Below are positions 32,922-40,652 of a stretch of 46,932 nucleotides of DNA, piece after piece. Under the pieces are notes generated by a model. It ran no database searches, was not told where the DNA came from, and saw only the letters and a program-made list of their open reading frames with translations. Source of the stretch: an uncultured Eubacteriales bacterium (GTDB taxonomy: Bacteria > Bacillota > Clostridia > Oscillospirales > RGIG7773); contig CAKTDK010000002.1 in assembly GCA_934541205.1 (NCBI GenBank), positions 1-46,932 of the forward strand, written 5' to 3'. Each line of letters starts with the position of its first letter. Positions within the stretch are counted from its first letter, which is position 1. Both the position numbers and the translations under genes were made by a program.

Positions 32922-33758
32922 TTACTTATCATAATTTGTATTCTCGGCTTTCTCTTTCCATTTTGAAACATCTTCTGTAATTTTTTTGGCAAGTCCCATT
33001 GCAGAATTAACAGCGTCCGCACCTATCGGAAGATGTAAGGGCGGATTTTCGGCACCTGAAACCTCGTATATAAGCTCACTCAACTTTACGGGATCACCCG
33101 GCTGTTCGTGATTGCTGTTATTTCTTACGAAATCATTCTGCCAGCGTACCGCATCATAATCCGTTATATGAATATCTGCTTCTGTATTCATTGCACCCTT
33201 ATCATAGAAGTTTGTTCGGAATAACCCCGGTGCAACATTTGTAACATTGATATTAAACGGTGCAAGCTCAAAGGCAAGACAGGTAGAAAAACCCGTAACT
33301 GCATATTTTGATGTATGATAGGCAACGGGTCCGGCACAGTACCCTGCAGCAGACGCTATATTAAAAATATGTCCACTCCGCTGTTCACGCATAGTAGGCA
33401 GTACAGCCCTCGTCATACGCATTAACCCGAATACATTTAATTCAAAAATTTCACGAATATTCTTTTCGCTTGTTTCTTCAAAGTTTGTGATTCTTCCGTG
33501 TCCGGCATTGTTTACCAGTACATCTATTCTTCCGAAATATTCCACTGCCTTTTTAACGGCATTTTCAAACAGTTTTTCATCTGTATTAGATATGTCCAGC
33601 GTTAAATGCAGAAAGCGATTGCCGTATTGTTCCGATAAGTCTAAATCATTATCTTTTCTTGTTATGGCGGCAACGCTGGCGCCGTTTTTTAAAACAGTTT
33701 CCGTAATAGCACGCCCCATACCTCTTGCTGCGCCTGTAATAAGCCATACTTTTGACAT
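32922..33758 (-). CDS. short-chain dehydrogenase/reductase
   Basis: 278 aa NAD(P)-dependent oxidoreductase. Cofactor motif ITGAARGMGRAI, NNAGH, catalytic Ser in FNIASAAGY and catalytic YHTSK, then NVTNVAPGLFRTNFY. Substrate unknown. The start at 33758 gives the normal N-terminus SKVWLITG. Five bases after the stop of the MarR gene, so the pair forms an operon; MarR probably controls it in response to a small molecule. Confidence 0.92.
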   Translation of the reverse strand: MSKVWLITGAARGMGRAITETVLKNGASVAAITRKDNDLDLSEQYGNRFLHLTLDISNTDEKLFENAVKKAVEYFGRIDVLVNNAGHGRITNFEETSEKNIREIFELNVFGLMRMTRAVLPTMREQRSGHIFNIASAAGYCAGPVAYHTSKYAVTGFSTCLAFELAPFNINVTNVAPGLFRTNFYDKGAMNTEADIHITDYDAVRWQNDFVRNNSNHEQPGDPVKLSELIYEVSGAENPPLHLPIGADAVNSAMGLAKKITEDVSKWKEKAENTNYDK

Positions 33759-33762
33759 AATA

Positions 33763-34230
33763 TCAGTTTCTTTCTTTTTTCTGCATATCACTCTTGCCGG
33801 CGATGATACTGTCGATACAATGGTTTGTGTATTTTTCCCAAAGGTCGGTCATCAGTGTTTGTTCTTCTTTTGATAGGGCTGCAAATGCGGAATGTTCTGC
33901 CTGTTCAATACAGGGTATCACTTCCTGCTGAAACAATTTTCCTCTTTCTGTAAGGAGGATGGAACGGGAGCGACCGTCCTTTTGATTTTCTACAAGTTCA
34001 ACATATCCTTTTTTCTCAAAAGATTGTATAACCTTATTAACTGTCTGTTTGGGAAAGTAAAGGATATCGCATAATTCCTTTTGCGTCGTTCCATCATCAA
34101 TTAACTGAAGAATAAACAAGGAAATATAAGTCAACCCATATTGCTTTGCATAATCTTCGTAAATGTGATTTAGCCTTTGCCATGTCAGGTAGAAACGGTT
34201 TAAGTCTTTTGATCGCAATAACTGCTTCAT
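33763..34230 (-). CDS. MarR-family transcriptional regulator
   Basis: 155 aa. Winged helix: TQKELCDILYFPKQTVNKVIQSFEKKGYVELVENQKDGRSRSILLTERG, including the wing DGRSR. Binds DNA as a dimer and usually represses its own operon; an SDR gene follows directly. The pair occupies the position where Tn916 carries tet(M), between the conjugation side and the KTR gene. Confidence 0.92.
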   Translation of the reverse strand: MKQLLRSKDLNRFYLTWQRLNHIYEDYAKQYGLTYISLFILQLIDDGTTQKELCDILYFPKQTVNKVIQSFEKKGYVELVENQKDGRSRSILLTERGKLFQQEVIPCIEQAEHSAFAALSKEEQTLMTDLWEKYTNHCIDSIIAGKSDMQKKERN

Positions 34231-34303
34231 AAATTTAGTCCCCTTTTAGACTATGATAGCATATTTAATCGTTCTTGTCAATAGTAGTTACGCATTGCTA
34301 TGT

Positions 34304-34335
34304 ATCAGCCGCTTTTTCCGGGCGGCTGATTTTTA
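34304..34335. terminator. terminator-like hairpin ATCAGCCGC
   Basis: ATCAGCCGC and GCGGCTGAT with a loop of about nine bases and following TTTTT. The same arms form the larger hairpin at 36268-36315, which suggests related mobile DNA. Confidence 0.65.
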
Positions 34336-34380
34336 CTATTGCGGCATAGTGTATTCAAGAATTTTATTATAAGCCTTTTT

Positions 34381-34450
34381 CAGCAAGCAAGGGTTTTAGG
34401 GATTTTCCCTGACAAGTGCCTTTGTGGTATCACAAAGGCGATGCTTGCTG
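34381..34450. other. 70-base nested inverted-repeat element
   Basis: An outer 9-bp stem (CAGCAAGCA 34381-34389 with TGCTTGCTG 34442-34450) encloses two further hairpins: AGGGA-TTT-TCCCT (34398-34410) and GCCTTTGTG-GTAT-CACAAAGGC (34418-34439). Together they make a three-way junction. Could be a single-strand origin, transfer origin or regulatory RNA; 34451-34736 shows no gene. Confidence 0.5.
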
Positions 34451-34736
34451 GTATATCACATCGTGTTCCCGATTCGTTCGTACTTGCACAACCCGAAAAG
34501 AAAAAGCCTGTCGATTTCTGCAAAGTTGTGGAAACTGTCGCCCTGTAATATCTCTTTTTTCGGGTAGTAACAGGTAGTTTTGAGGGGAGAGGTGTGGAGA
34601 GGGGGAACAGGCGAGCAGCCCCATTTCATATAAAAGGGTATAGTTATCCCTTGGCAGTGGCTTTCTCTTTTTTGAACGACCTGCCAACGCAGCAAGCAAT
34701 TCTGTACGGGCGTCCCCAATACAGAGCTACTGTTTT

Positions 34737-35072
34737 TTAGTCCTCGTTTTCGTAGTCGATCATCAGGTCGTGGGTGTCGAGCAGAAATTCAATGATAAAC
34801 CGCCTGATTGCGTCCGGGTAGGGTGCAAGCTCGAAAATAGCCGGGGGCGTTTCAAAGGCAATCACATCATACATTGCCAGAATAAGATTGTAGGCTTCCA
34901 ACTCGTTACCCGTGGAGCAGAGCTTTTCAAGAACTGCTTTTAATTTTCGGACAGTATCCAATGTGCCGGAAACCTCCCGTACCCCGTCCCAAAAAGGAGC
35001 GGCGTATGCGCCGGACAAATTGCTGATGAGTTCGATTTCTGCGGGGCTTAGAGTGTTGTTTTCATTATACAT
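34737..35072 (-). CDS. hypothetical mobile-element protein, 111 aa
   Basis: Acidic, helical protein (SPAEIELISNLSGAYAAPFWDGVREV ... RRFIIEFLLDTHDLMIDYENED) with no recognised family. GGAGG lies 8 bases before the ATG, and codon use is GC-richer than in the core genes. Stands alone at the end of the first element. Confidence 0.65.
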   Translation of the reverse strand: MYNENNTLSPAEIELISNLSGAYAAPFWDGVREVSGTLDTVRKLKAVLEKLCSTGNELEAYNLILAMYDVIAFETPPAIFELAPYPDAIRRFIIEFLLDTHDLMIDYENED

Positions 35073-35348
35073 TTTAGTACCTCCAAATGATTATGGTTAT
35101 GTATAGCCCCGCATTTCGTTATACCGCCTTATATCGCTTTACTCGATTTGATAACATTTTTACAACAATTCGGCTGTTTGACACTGTTTTATCCTTTGAT
35201 TCTCTTGCCTGTTCTATGAGCGTGTTATCCTGAAAACTGTGATAACAATGCCGAAAAAATAACAAAACAGCAGAAATTTTAATCCCTGCTATTCCTGTAT
35301 TCAGATATGGAAAATCCGCATAAACCAAGCGTTTATGCGGATTTTCGA

Positions 35349-35408
35349 TGGCGGAGTGGGTGGGATTCGAACCCACGAGCCCTTGCGGACTACTGCATTT
35401 CGAGTTTT
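35349..35408 (-). pseudogene. 3' half of a tRNA-Ser (CGA), probable attachment site
   Basis: On the minus strand the anticodon loop CTCGAAA is followed by TGCAG, a long variable arm (GTCCGCAAGGGC), a T arm (GGGTTCGAATCCC) and CCACTCCG with CCA. Discriminator G and long variable arm mean tRNA-Ser. The 5' half is absent: upstream of the loop the sequence is unrelated. Loss exactly in the anticodon loop is what integration by a tyrosine recombinase leaves. Core CATTTCGAGTTTT (35396-35408) also occurs at 29803. Confidence 0.8.
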
Positions 35409-35559
35409 ATCGCCGTCTGTTACTTACATGGTTTCTCCTGTCAGTTTCAGTCAGCCTTGTACGCCCGCAAAACCGCATGAAATCTGGACTTTTTGAAAAA
35501 ATCGCCCGAAAATACTGAGAAAACGCCCATCGGTTCCAATCAGCGATTTTTCCGCTTTT

Positions 35560-35589
35560 GGAAAGAACTGCGGAAAGAACGGAAAGAAC
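35560..35589. repeat. triple GGAAAGAAC repeat before the second excisionase-like gene
   Basis: Exact copies of GGAAAGAAC at 35560, 35572 and 35581. The first two have the same 12-base step as the pair at 29920/29932, in the same place relative to an HTH gene. Probable recombination accessory sites. Confidence 0.6.
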
Positions 35590-35659
35590 AAAAATGAAAA
35601 GGCAATACACGGACAGTTCGAATGCCGGCAAAGCTTACCAAGATATGAGGTGTATTGTC

Positions 35660-36274
35660 ATGAAAGAAAACGCAATCAACTGGGACGCCGTTCCCGATAT
35701 AATCACGAAGGATCAGCTGTATCGAATTTGCCACATCAGCAAATCTACCGCTCTGTACCTCCTCCAAAGCGGAAAAATCCCCTGCGAGTACACGGGCAGG
35801 AAAACACGCTGCTACAAAATCAAGAAAGAGGATGTCATTGCCTATCTGGAAAACCGCAAGGTGTTCCCCGAAAGCTACTCCGCTCCGGCGGGCTGGTACA
35901 AGGGTGATTATGCTGTCCAGATGGAGGAACAGGTTCCCCCAATCGTGCGGGAGCATTTGCAGTTGTATTATACCGAGCTGCTCTCCGGCTATCCCGATGT
36001 GCTGAGCACCCGGACGGTCTCCAAAATCACCGGCTACGGAAAAACTTCAATCAACAACTGGTGCAATCAGAGGCACATCAAGTCTTTCCGGAAAAATAAT
36101 GTCAACCACATTCCGAAGGTTTATTTGGTGGAGTTTTTCTGTTCCACCTACTTTCGCACCATCACCCGCAAATCACCGTGGCACATCCGCACCCTGCAAG
36201 GCTTTTCAAGCTGGCGGAAAATCCGTGACCTGTACACGGCAGACAGCGAAGGAGGTGCGGAGAAAAAATATTAA
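35660..36274 (+). CDS. excisionase-like HTH protein of the second element
   Basis: 204 aa with two helix-turn-helix units: ITKDQLYRICHISKSTALYLLQSGKIPCEYTGRKTRCYKIKKEDVIAYL near the N-terminus and VSKITGYGKTSINNWCNQRHIKSF in the second half. The ATG at 35660 follows GAGGTG by 8 bases; longer readings lack such a site. Much more GC-rich than the genes left of 29.6 kb. The stop codon lies inside a 20-bp hairpin. Confidence 0.75.
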   Translation: MKENAINWDAVPDIITKDQLYRICHISKSTALYLLQSGKIPCEYTGRKTRCYKIKKEDVIAYLENRKVFPESYSAPAGWYKGDYAVQMEEQVPPIVREHLQLYYTELLSGYPDVLSTRTVSKITGYGKTSINNWCNQRHIKSFRKNNVNHIPKVYLVEFFCSTYFRTITRKSPWHIRTLQGFSSWRKIRDLYTADSEGGAEKKY

Positions 36275-36315
36275 AGTATCAGCCGCCCCTTTCGAGGCGG
36301 CTGATACTTTAATAT
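36268..36315. terminator. 20-bp perfect hairpin over the stop of the HTH gene
   Basis: Arms 36268-36287 and 36296-36315 are exact complements around an 8-base loop and contain ATCAGCCGCC / GGCGGCTGAT, as in the hairpin at 34304. It probably terminates both the HTH gene and the convergent small gene at 36325. Confidence 0.85.
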
Positions 36316-36324
36316 GAAAGCACG

Positions 36325-36492
36325 TTATTCTTCGTTCTCCCACGAAGAAACTATGTGCAGTTCTCCGGAATCCACTTCCAGCGCCATGTTGTCTCCTAAA
36401 CGCATCATCATATTTCCGTCGGAATCAAATCCCAAAGAAGATGTAGAAAAGATAAAATCACCGTCATTGTAGTCAAAAACACTTTTTCCCAT
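36325..36492 (-). CDS. small acidic protein, 55 aa, partner of the HNH gene
   Basis: Reads GKSVFDYNDGDFIFSTSS, then GFDSDGNMMMRLGDN and ends HIVSSWENEE. No recognised family. AGGAGG lies 6 bases before the ATG, so translation is likely. 10 bases after the HNH stop on the same strand; the pair may be an operon, with this acidic protein possibly a DNA mimic or modulator of the nuclease (inference only). Confidence 0.7.
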   Translation of the reverse strand: MGKSVFDYNDGDFIFSTSSLGFDSDGNMMMRLGDNMALEVDSGELHIVSSWENEE

Positions 36493-36502
36493 ATTTGGCC
36501 TC

Positions 36503-36844
36503 CTAATTCAATTTAACAATTTCATGTTCTCGTGTACCATATATGCGTCGAACCTGATACAGGCAATCATCAATCCAATATGTAATTTTATCTTCCGCCA
36601 TATCATTGGTATAGATATTTGTACAAATCAGATTTTGCTTTTCGTTGGTACCTCCACAGGCAATGGGCAGTATATGGTGGATATTCCAACCGCAATATAC
36701 CGTCCTTCCCCAACGAATAACGCAGTAATTTGCATTTCCATATCCGTCTCTACACATTAGGTTGCCATGAAAATCCTCTGCAAAACGAACATTGCCATAG
36801 TATGCGTCCCACAGGCGCAACGCATTGGATTTACATATTTTCAT
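36503..36844 (-). CDS. HNH endonuclease
   Basis: 113 aa. The HNH motif is IHHILPIACGGTNEKQNL with a following NIYTN, preceded by the cysteine-containing WGRTVYCGWN and followed by a basic helix. HNH nucleases of this size act in homing, packaging or defence. GGAGGTGAT stands 3 bases before the ATG at 36844; an upstream GTG is less likely. Preceded by a 350-base untranslated leader with its own strong promoter. Confidence 0.85.
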   Translation of the reverse strand: MKICKSNALRLWDAYYGNVRFAEDFHGNLMCRDGYGNANYCVIRWGRTVYCGWNIHHILPIACGGTNEKQNLICTNIYTNDMAEDKITYWIDDCLYQVRRIYGTREHEIVKLN

Positions 36845-37198
36845 TGTATCACCTCCAACCCGGATCAAAATAAAAGCCCATACACAACCATGTGTGTACA
36901 GGCATCAACGATCCGAGTCGAAACTTTACACACATAGCAACAAAGACATCAGCCGAAGCCGTTGCCTAATGTTGTATGGTGTAAAGCTTTGATACAGCAA
37001 CTTGGGCCCACCTCAAAAGAGATAAATATCTCTCGGAGCCTATCTTGTGGGTTCTCAGCATCGTAACGAGAATTTCAATCGATGTTGATAGTATCTCAGA
37101 ATTACAATTTTTTCATCGTAGGCGTTTTGAACCCGGTTGTTCTTTGGGATTTCTCGTCGATCCGGCATACAAGCTGATTCAAATTAACATACCCTACA
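36845..37198 (-). ncRNA. long structured leader upstream of the HNH gene
   Basis: Transcribed region without a gene, about 354 bases. Read on the minus strand it can fold into CCCAC...GTGGG closing an AGAGAT/ATCTCT hairpin; CTTTACAC...GTGTAAAG closing GCAAC...GTTGC; and ACTCGGATC...GATCCGGGT closing TACACA...TGTGTA just before the ribosome binding site. Several nested stems of this length suggest a regulatory or functional RNA. No known riboswitch, intron or omega-RNA signature was recognised. Confidence 0.5.
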
Positions 37199-37204
37199 AT
37201 TCAA

Positions 37205-37233
37205 ATTATATATACCATACGATGAAAAGTCAA
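37205..37233 (-). promoter_or_regulatory. strong promoter of the HNH leader
   Basis: TTGACT (37233-37228), 17 bases, TATAAT (37210-37205) on the minus strand. Transcription would start near 37198. Confidence 0.85.
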
Positions 37234-37345
37234 CTATTCCAATAGAAAAAGAGAGCTTGGGTAGAAACTATAATTTTAAAAATCGCACATTCGTAAAGCG
37301 AAACTTCCTTTGGTACAATGAGCGTAGCAAAGGAGGTTTTCTATT

Positions 37346-37720
37346 ATGGCTAAAACAATATTTGAACAAACGGGCGGCACATACACCATGCAGGGCGATT
37401 ACTGCCTTCCGAATCTGACCTTACCACCCGAAGAAGAACGCCGCATCGGCGTGTGGGCACAACGCCGCCTGCGGTACTTAAAGCAGCACCATAAAATTCT
37501 CTACTACAATCTGTTCACTTCCGGCAAGCTCCACTCCCACCTCGCTGATGTGGAGGAAGAAGCGCAATCCCTCTTTCTTCAGTTAGTAAAACAATACGCT
37601 GAGAGGGAAGGTGTTACCGAACGGCTTAAAGCAGAAAATCCAACGGAGTGGGTGCAGAAAATGAACAACATCCGCAATCGGGCGGCAGAAAGCGTTTGTG
37701 CCGACTTGATTTTTGCGTAA
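37346..37720 (+). CDS. tnpV: transposon protein TnpV
   Basis: 124 aa. Pattern LPNLTLPPEEERRIGVWAQRRLRYLKQHHK, LTSGKLHSHLADVEEEAQ and PTEWVQKMNNIRNRA(A)E typical of TnpV, a small protein of Tn4451-type elements with unclear role. AAAGGAGG precedes the ATG. Most of it and its upstream region are repeated in damaged form at 39243-39602. Confidence 0.88.
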   Translation: MAKTIFEQTGGTYTMQGDYCLPNLTLPPEEERRIGVWAQRRLRYLKQHHKILYYNLFTSGKLHSHLADVEEEAQSLFLQLVKQYAEREGVTERLKAENPTEWVQKMNNIRNRAAESVCADLIFA

Positions 37721-37742
37721 CAACAGAAAAGTGAGAAAGAAA

Positions 37743-37789
37743 TTAGTCAAGTGTGATTTACCGAATCATACTTGACTAATTTTAATTTT
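37743..37789 (+). terminator. terminator of tnpV
   Basis: TTAGTCAAGTGTGATT and AATCATACTTGACTAA form a 16-bp stem with one G-U pair, followed by TTTTAATTTT. Confidence 0.85.
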
Positions 37790-37799
37790 GTGATATACT
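37772..37799 (+). promoter_or_regulatory. promoter of the ATPase gene
   Basis: TTGACT, 16 bases, TATACT. The -35 box lies inside the right arm of the tnpV terminator. Confidence 0.6.
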
Positions 37800-37839
37800 A
37801 TACTCAGAGAATCTATCGGCAGATGGGAGGACACCAGTC

Positions 37840-39231
37840 ATGTTTATCGGCAGAGAGCGTGAACTTGCGGCGCTGAACAAGTTATACGCATCGGATAAGT
37901 TTGAATTTGTTGTAATTTATGGTCGCCGCCGTGTCGGCAAAACGGCGCTGATCAGCCAGTTTATTGACGATAAAAACGCCATCTATTTTATGGGCGTCGA
38001 GAGCAACGCCAAGCAAAATCTCGAAAATTTCAGCAGGAGCATTCTAAGCTTCCACACCGGCATGGAGGCTGAAACCTCTTTCTTGTCCTTTCAGGCGGCC
38101 TTGGAATATGTGTTCAAGCTGTCCGAAAAAGAACGGATTATTCTTGCAATCGATGAATACCCCTATGTTGCCCGCTCGTCGAAAAGTCTCGCTTCCACCA
38201 TTCAGCTTTTGATTGACCAATACAAGGATACTTCCAAGCTGATGCTGATTCTCTGCGGCTCGTCCATGTCCTATATGGAAGACCACGTCCTTGCCTACAA
38301 AGCGCCGCTTTACGGCAGACGGACGGCGCAGATGAAAATTCTCCCCTTCGATTTCGAGGAGACTTGCCATTATTTCAAAAATTTCACCGATGAAGAGAAA
38401 GCCTATGTGTACGGCATTGTCGGCGGCACACCCCAGTATCTGCTTCAGATGAGCGATAAGCTGAGCATTGAGGACAATATCAAAAATACATTCCTGAACC
38501 CCAGCTCCGCCCTGTTTGAAGAGCCGGAAAACCTGCTCAAGCAGGAGGTGCGGGAACCGGCGCTCTACAATGCCATCATCACGGCGATTGCCACCGGCGC
38601 TTCCCGTATGTCGGAGATTTCCGGAAAGGTCGGGGAAAGCACAAATATTTGCTCCGCCTATGTGAAAAACCTGATTTCCCTCGGCATTATCGAAAAAGAG
38701 ACGCCTTATGGGGAAAAGGCGTCCCGTAAAGCGGTCTATTCGATTGCGGACAATATGTTCCGCTTCTGGTATCGTTTTGTGCCGGAAAATAATTCAATAA
38801 TCGCCCGTGGCGCAGCCGAATTGGCATACAAGCGCATTGAGCCGCATCTGTCCGACTATATGGGCGAGGTGTTTGAGGAAATCTGCAAGCAGTATCTTTG
38901 GAAGCAGCTTCTCTCCGGCGAATGCCCGGTGGAGTTTTCCTCTCTCGGACGCTGGTGGGGCAACGATCCTAAGGAAAAGCGTCAGGCTGAAATCGATATC
39001 CTTGCCGAGCAGGACAAAAACACCGCCCTTTTCGGCGAGTGCAAATGGACGAATGAGAAAGTCGACCTCGGCGTTTTGGAAACCCTTGTAAAGCGCAGCG
39101 AGCTGTTTCCCTACAAGAATGTCTACTACTACCTCTTTGCCAAAACCGGCTTTACCAAAGGCTGCACCGACCGGGCAAGTGAGATGAGAAATGTGACGCT
39201 GGTGGTCTACAAGGATATTGTTGATAGATAG
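37840..39231 (+). CDS. archaeal-type P-loop ATPase with DUF234 nuclease-like domain
   Basis: 463 aa. The ATPase domain starts FIGRERELAALNKLY, has Walker A YGRRRVGKTALI (about residues 27-38), Walker B IILAIDEYPYV and sensor LILCGSS. A winged helix (MSEISGKVGESTNICSAYVKNLISLGIIEKE) follows. The C-terminal DUF234 part carries RQAEIDILAEQ and FGECKW, the D and ExK spacing of a PD-(D/E)xK nuclease. Role unknown; often found in mobile or defence settings. Enclosed by tnpV and its pseudogene copy. Confidence 0.9.
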   Translation: MFIGRERELAALNKLYASDKFEFVVIYGRRRVGKTALISQFIDDKNAIYFMGVESNAKQNLENFSRSILSFHTGMEAETSFLSFQAALEYVFKLSEKERIILAIDEYPYVARSSKSLASTIQLLIDQYKDTSKLMLILCGSSMSYMEDHVLAYKAPLYGRRTAQMKILPFDFEETCHYFKNFTDEEKAYVYGIVGGTPQYLLQMSDKLSIEDNIKNTFLNPSSALFEEPENLLKQEVREPALYNAIITAIATGASRMSEISGKVGESTNICSAYVKNLISLGIIEKETPYGEKASRKAVYSIADNMFRFWYRFVPENNSIIARGAAELAYKRIEPHLSDYMGEVFEEICKQYLWKQLLSGECPVEFSSLGRWWGNDPKEKRQAEIDILAEQDKNTALFGECKWTNEKVDLGVLETLVKRSELFPYKNVYYYLFAKTGFTKGCTDRASEMRNVTLVVYKDIVDR

Positions 39232-39302
39232 CCTATAAATATCACATTCATAAACAGAAAGCCTCCTTTGGTACAATGACGGATCAAGGGAGGATTTCTA
39301 TT

Positions 39303-39602
39303 ATGACGAAAACAATGTTTGAACCTATCGGTGTGCGGATGTAACGCCGCAGACAATATTTCAAGCAGTACCATAAAATCTTGTACTATAATCTACTCAC
39401 TTCCGGCAAGCTCCGTTCTCATCTTGCTGATGTAGAGGAAGACGCACAGTCCCTTTTTCTTCGGCTGGTAAAAGAATATGCTGAAAGGGAAGGTGTTGCC
39501 GAACAGCTTAAAACTGAGAATCCAATGGAGTGGGTGAGGAGGATGAATAACATACGCAGTCAGGTAACAGAAATTGTTAATGCCGATTTGATTTTTGTAT
39601 AA
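39303..39602 (+). pseudogene. tnpV: second tnpV, damaged
   Basis: Starts TKTMFEP like the intact copy. It lacks about 22 internal codons, and a TAA at 39342-39344 stands where the intact gene has CAA (Gln). The rest (RRRQYFKQYHKILYYNLLTSG to the end) is colinear and in frame. The upstream bases from 39243 (CACATTC, then CCTTTGGTACAATGA, GGGAGG, TTTCTATTATG) match those before the intact copy. Confidence 0.9.
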
Positions 39603-39626
39603 TCACGAGCTAATTACCATTAATTA

Positions 39627-40652
39627 CTACATTTCCCCAAAAGAGCAGACAATATCATCTAACTGTGCTTTAATTTCATGAAAGTCGCAATCCAAATCAA
39701 GCGTCTTGACAGAAATAGCATTGCCGCCCATTTTGTATTCATTATTTGGTAACACCACTTCGTCTGTCTTTGCATAGAGCAACATTCCGGACACATTTCC
39801 TGTTCTCTCTGTATCAAGATTTTTTACATAAGTAAATATCTGATACAGATTCCCTGAATGTAAGGTGTTTACATCATATTGCTTCTGCATTGTATGCGAA
39901 TAATACTTCGCATCTATTACCAGCGTCTTTTTTCCCTTTTTCAGCATAATATCGCTTTGCATAACAGGGAGCATTTCTCTGTAATCATCATCGGTATCCC
40001 AAGGAATTTGAGACGCCGACGCCCGGATTTCAGGGTGTTCCTTGCGGTAGTATTCAAGAATAAACTTCTCATAAAGCCTACACATACGCTGTTCATCAAG
40101 GAAGTCCATCAGTTTTGTGCTTCCGTCCGAGGTCGTTTGCAACAACCCTTTGAGTATCAGATAGCAAACGGAAATCAGCATTTGATATGTCTGATTATTC
40201 TTGTTGAATTGAAGCTTCCAGTTTATGCTATCCCGGCTCAATGGTTCAACTTCTGAAAAATAGATGAGCAATTTGCGAAGCTGTTTTTTCCGATCCTTGC
40301 TGATTCCGCTTCTGACAAGGACATCCATCGTTGTACGGATAATTCGATTCATATAGGAATTAACCGAGAACTCGTCATAATTGCACACCAACTGCTTTTT
40401 CAGCATTGATTGCTGTTTTACCGAAGTAGATATGTCTATTTTCCCTCGGAGGGAGGATAAAGACTCACTTTGAAGCACATATTCTTTACCCAATCCTCGT
40501 TTTATCTGCAAAGACACTCCCTTAATTAGAATGGCAGCACACAGTTCCGCAACATTGTCAAATTCCTCGGCAGCGACCTGTTTGTACCCTTGCTCATTTA
40601 AGACCTGAAACGCATATGAAAGCATATAGTATATGTTTTGTATGCGTATCAT
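39627..40652 (-). CDS. mcrC: McrC-like nuclease subunit of a type IV restriction system
   Basis: 341 aa. N-terminal region IRIQNIYYMLSYAF and RGKIDISTSV; nuclease core of PD-(D/E)xK type with SDIMLKKGKKTLVIDAKYY, placing D234, D247 and K249 at the positions expected from E. coli McrC. McrC joins the McrB ring and cuts DNA carrying modified cytosine. Its start overlaps the mcrB stop by four bases. Appears intact. Confidence 0.9.
   Translation of the reverse strand: MIRIQNIYYMLSYAFQVLNEQGYKQVAAEEFDNVAELCAAILIKGVSLQIKRGLGKEYVLQSESLSSLRGKIDISTSVKQQSMLKKQLVCNYDEFSVNSYMNRIIRTTMDVLVRSGISKDRKKQLRKLLIYFSEVEPLSRDSINWKLQFNKNNQTYQMLISVCYLILKGLLQTTSDGSTKLMDFLDEQRMCRLYEKFILEYYRKEHPEIRASASQIPWDTDDDYREMLPVMQSDIMLKKGKKTLVIDAKYYSHTMQKQYDVNTLHSGNLYQIFTYVKNLDTERTGNVSGMLLYAKTDEVVLPNNEYKMGGNAISVKTLDLDCDFHEIKAQLDDIVCSFGEM

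Noticed and set aside
34430..34719. Overlapping 87- and 89-aa minus-strand frames.
   Set aside because: They overlap each other and the nested hairpin element, lack ribosome sites and have unlikely composition.
35349..35408. Intact tRNA-Ser gene.
   Set aside because: Only the half from the anticodon loop to CCA is present; the D arm and 5' acceptor strand are missing.
36845..37198. HNH leader as group I or II intron or HEARO/omega-RNA.
   Set aside because: No intron core or domain V motif was found, and the protein lacks the RuvC and PLMP parts of IscB. Left as unclassified structured leader.
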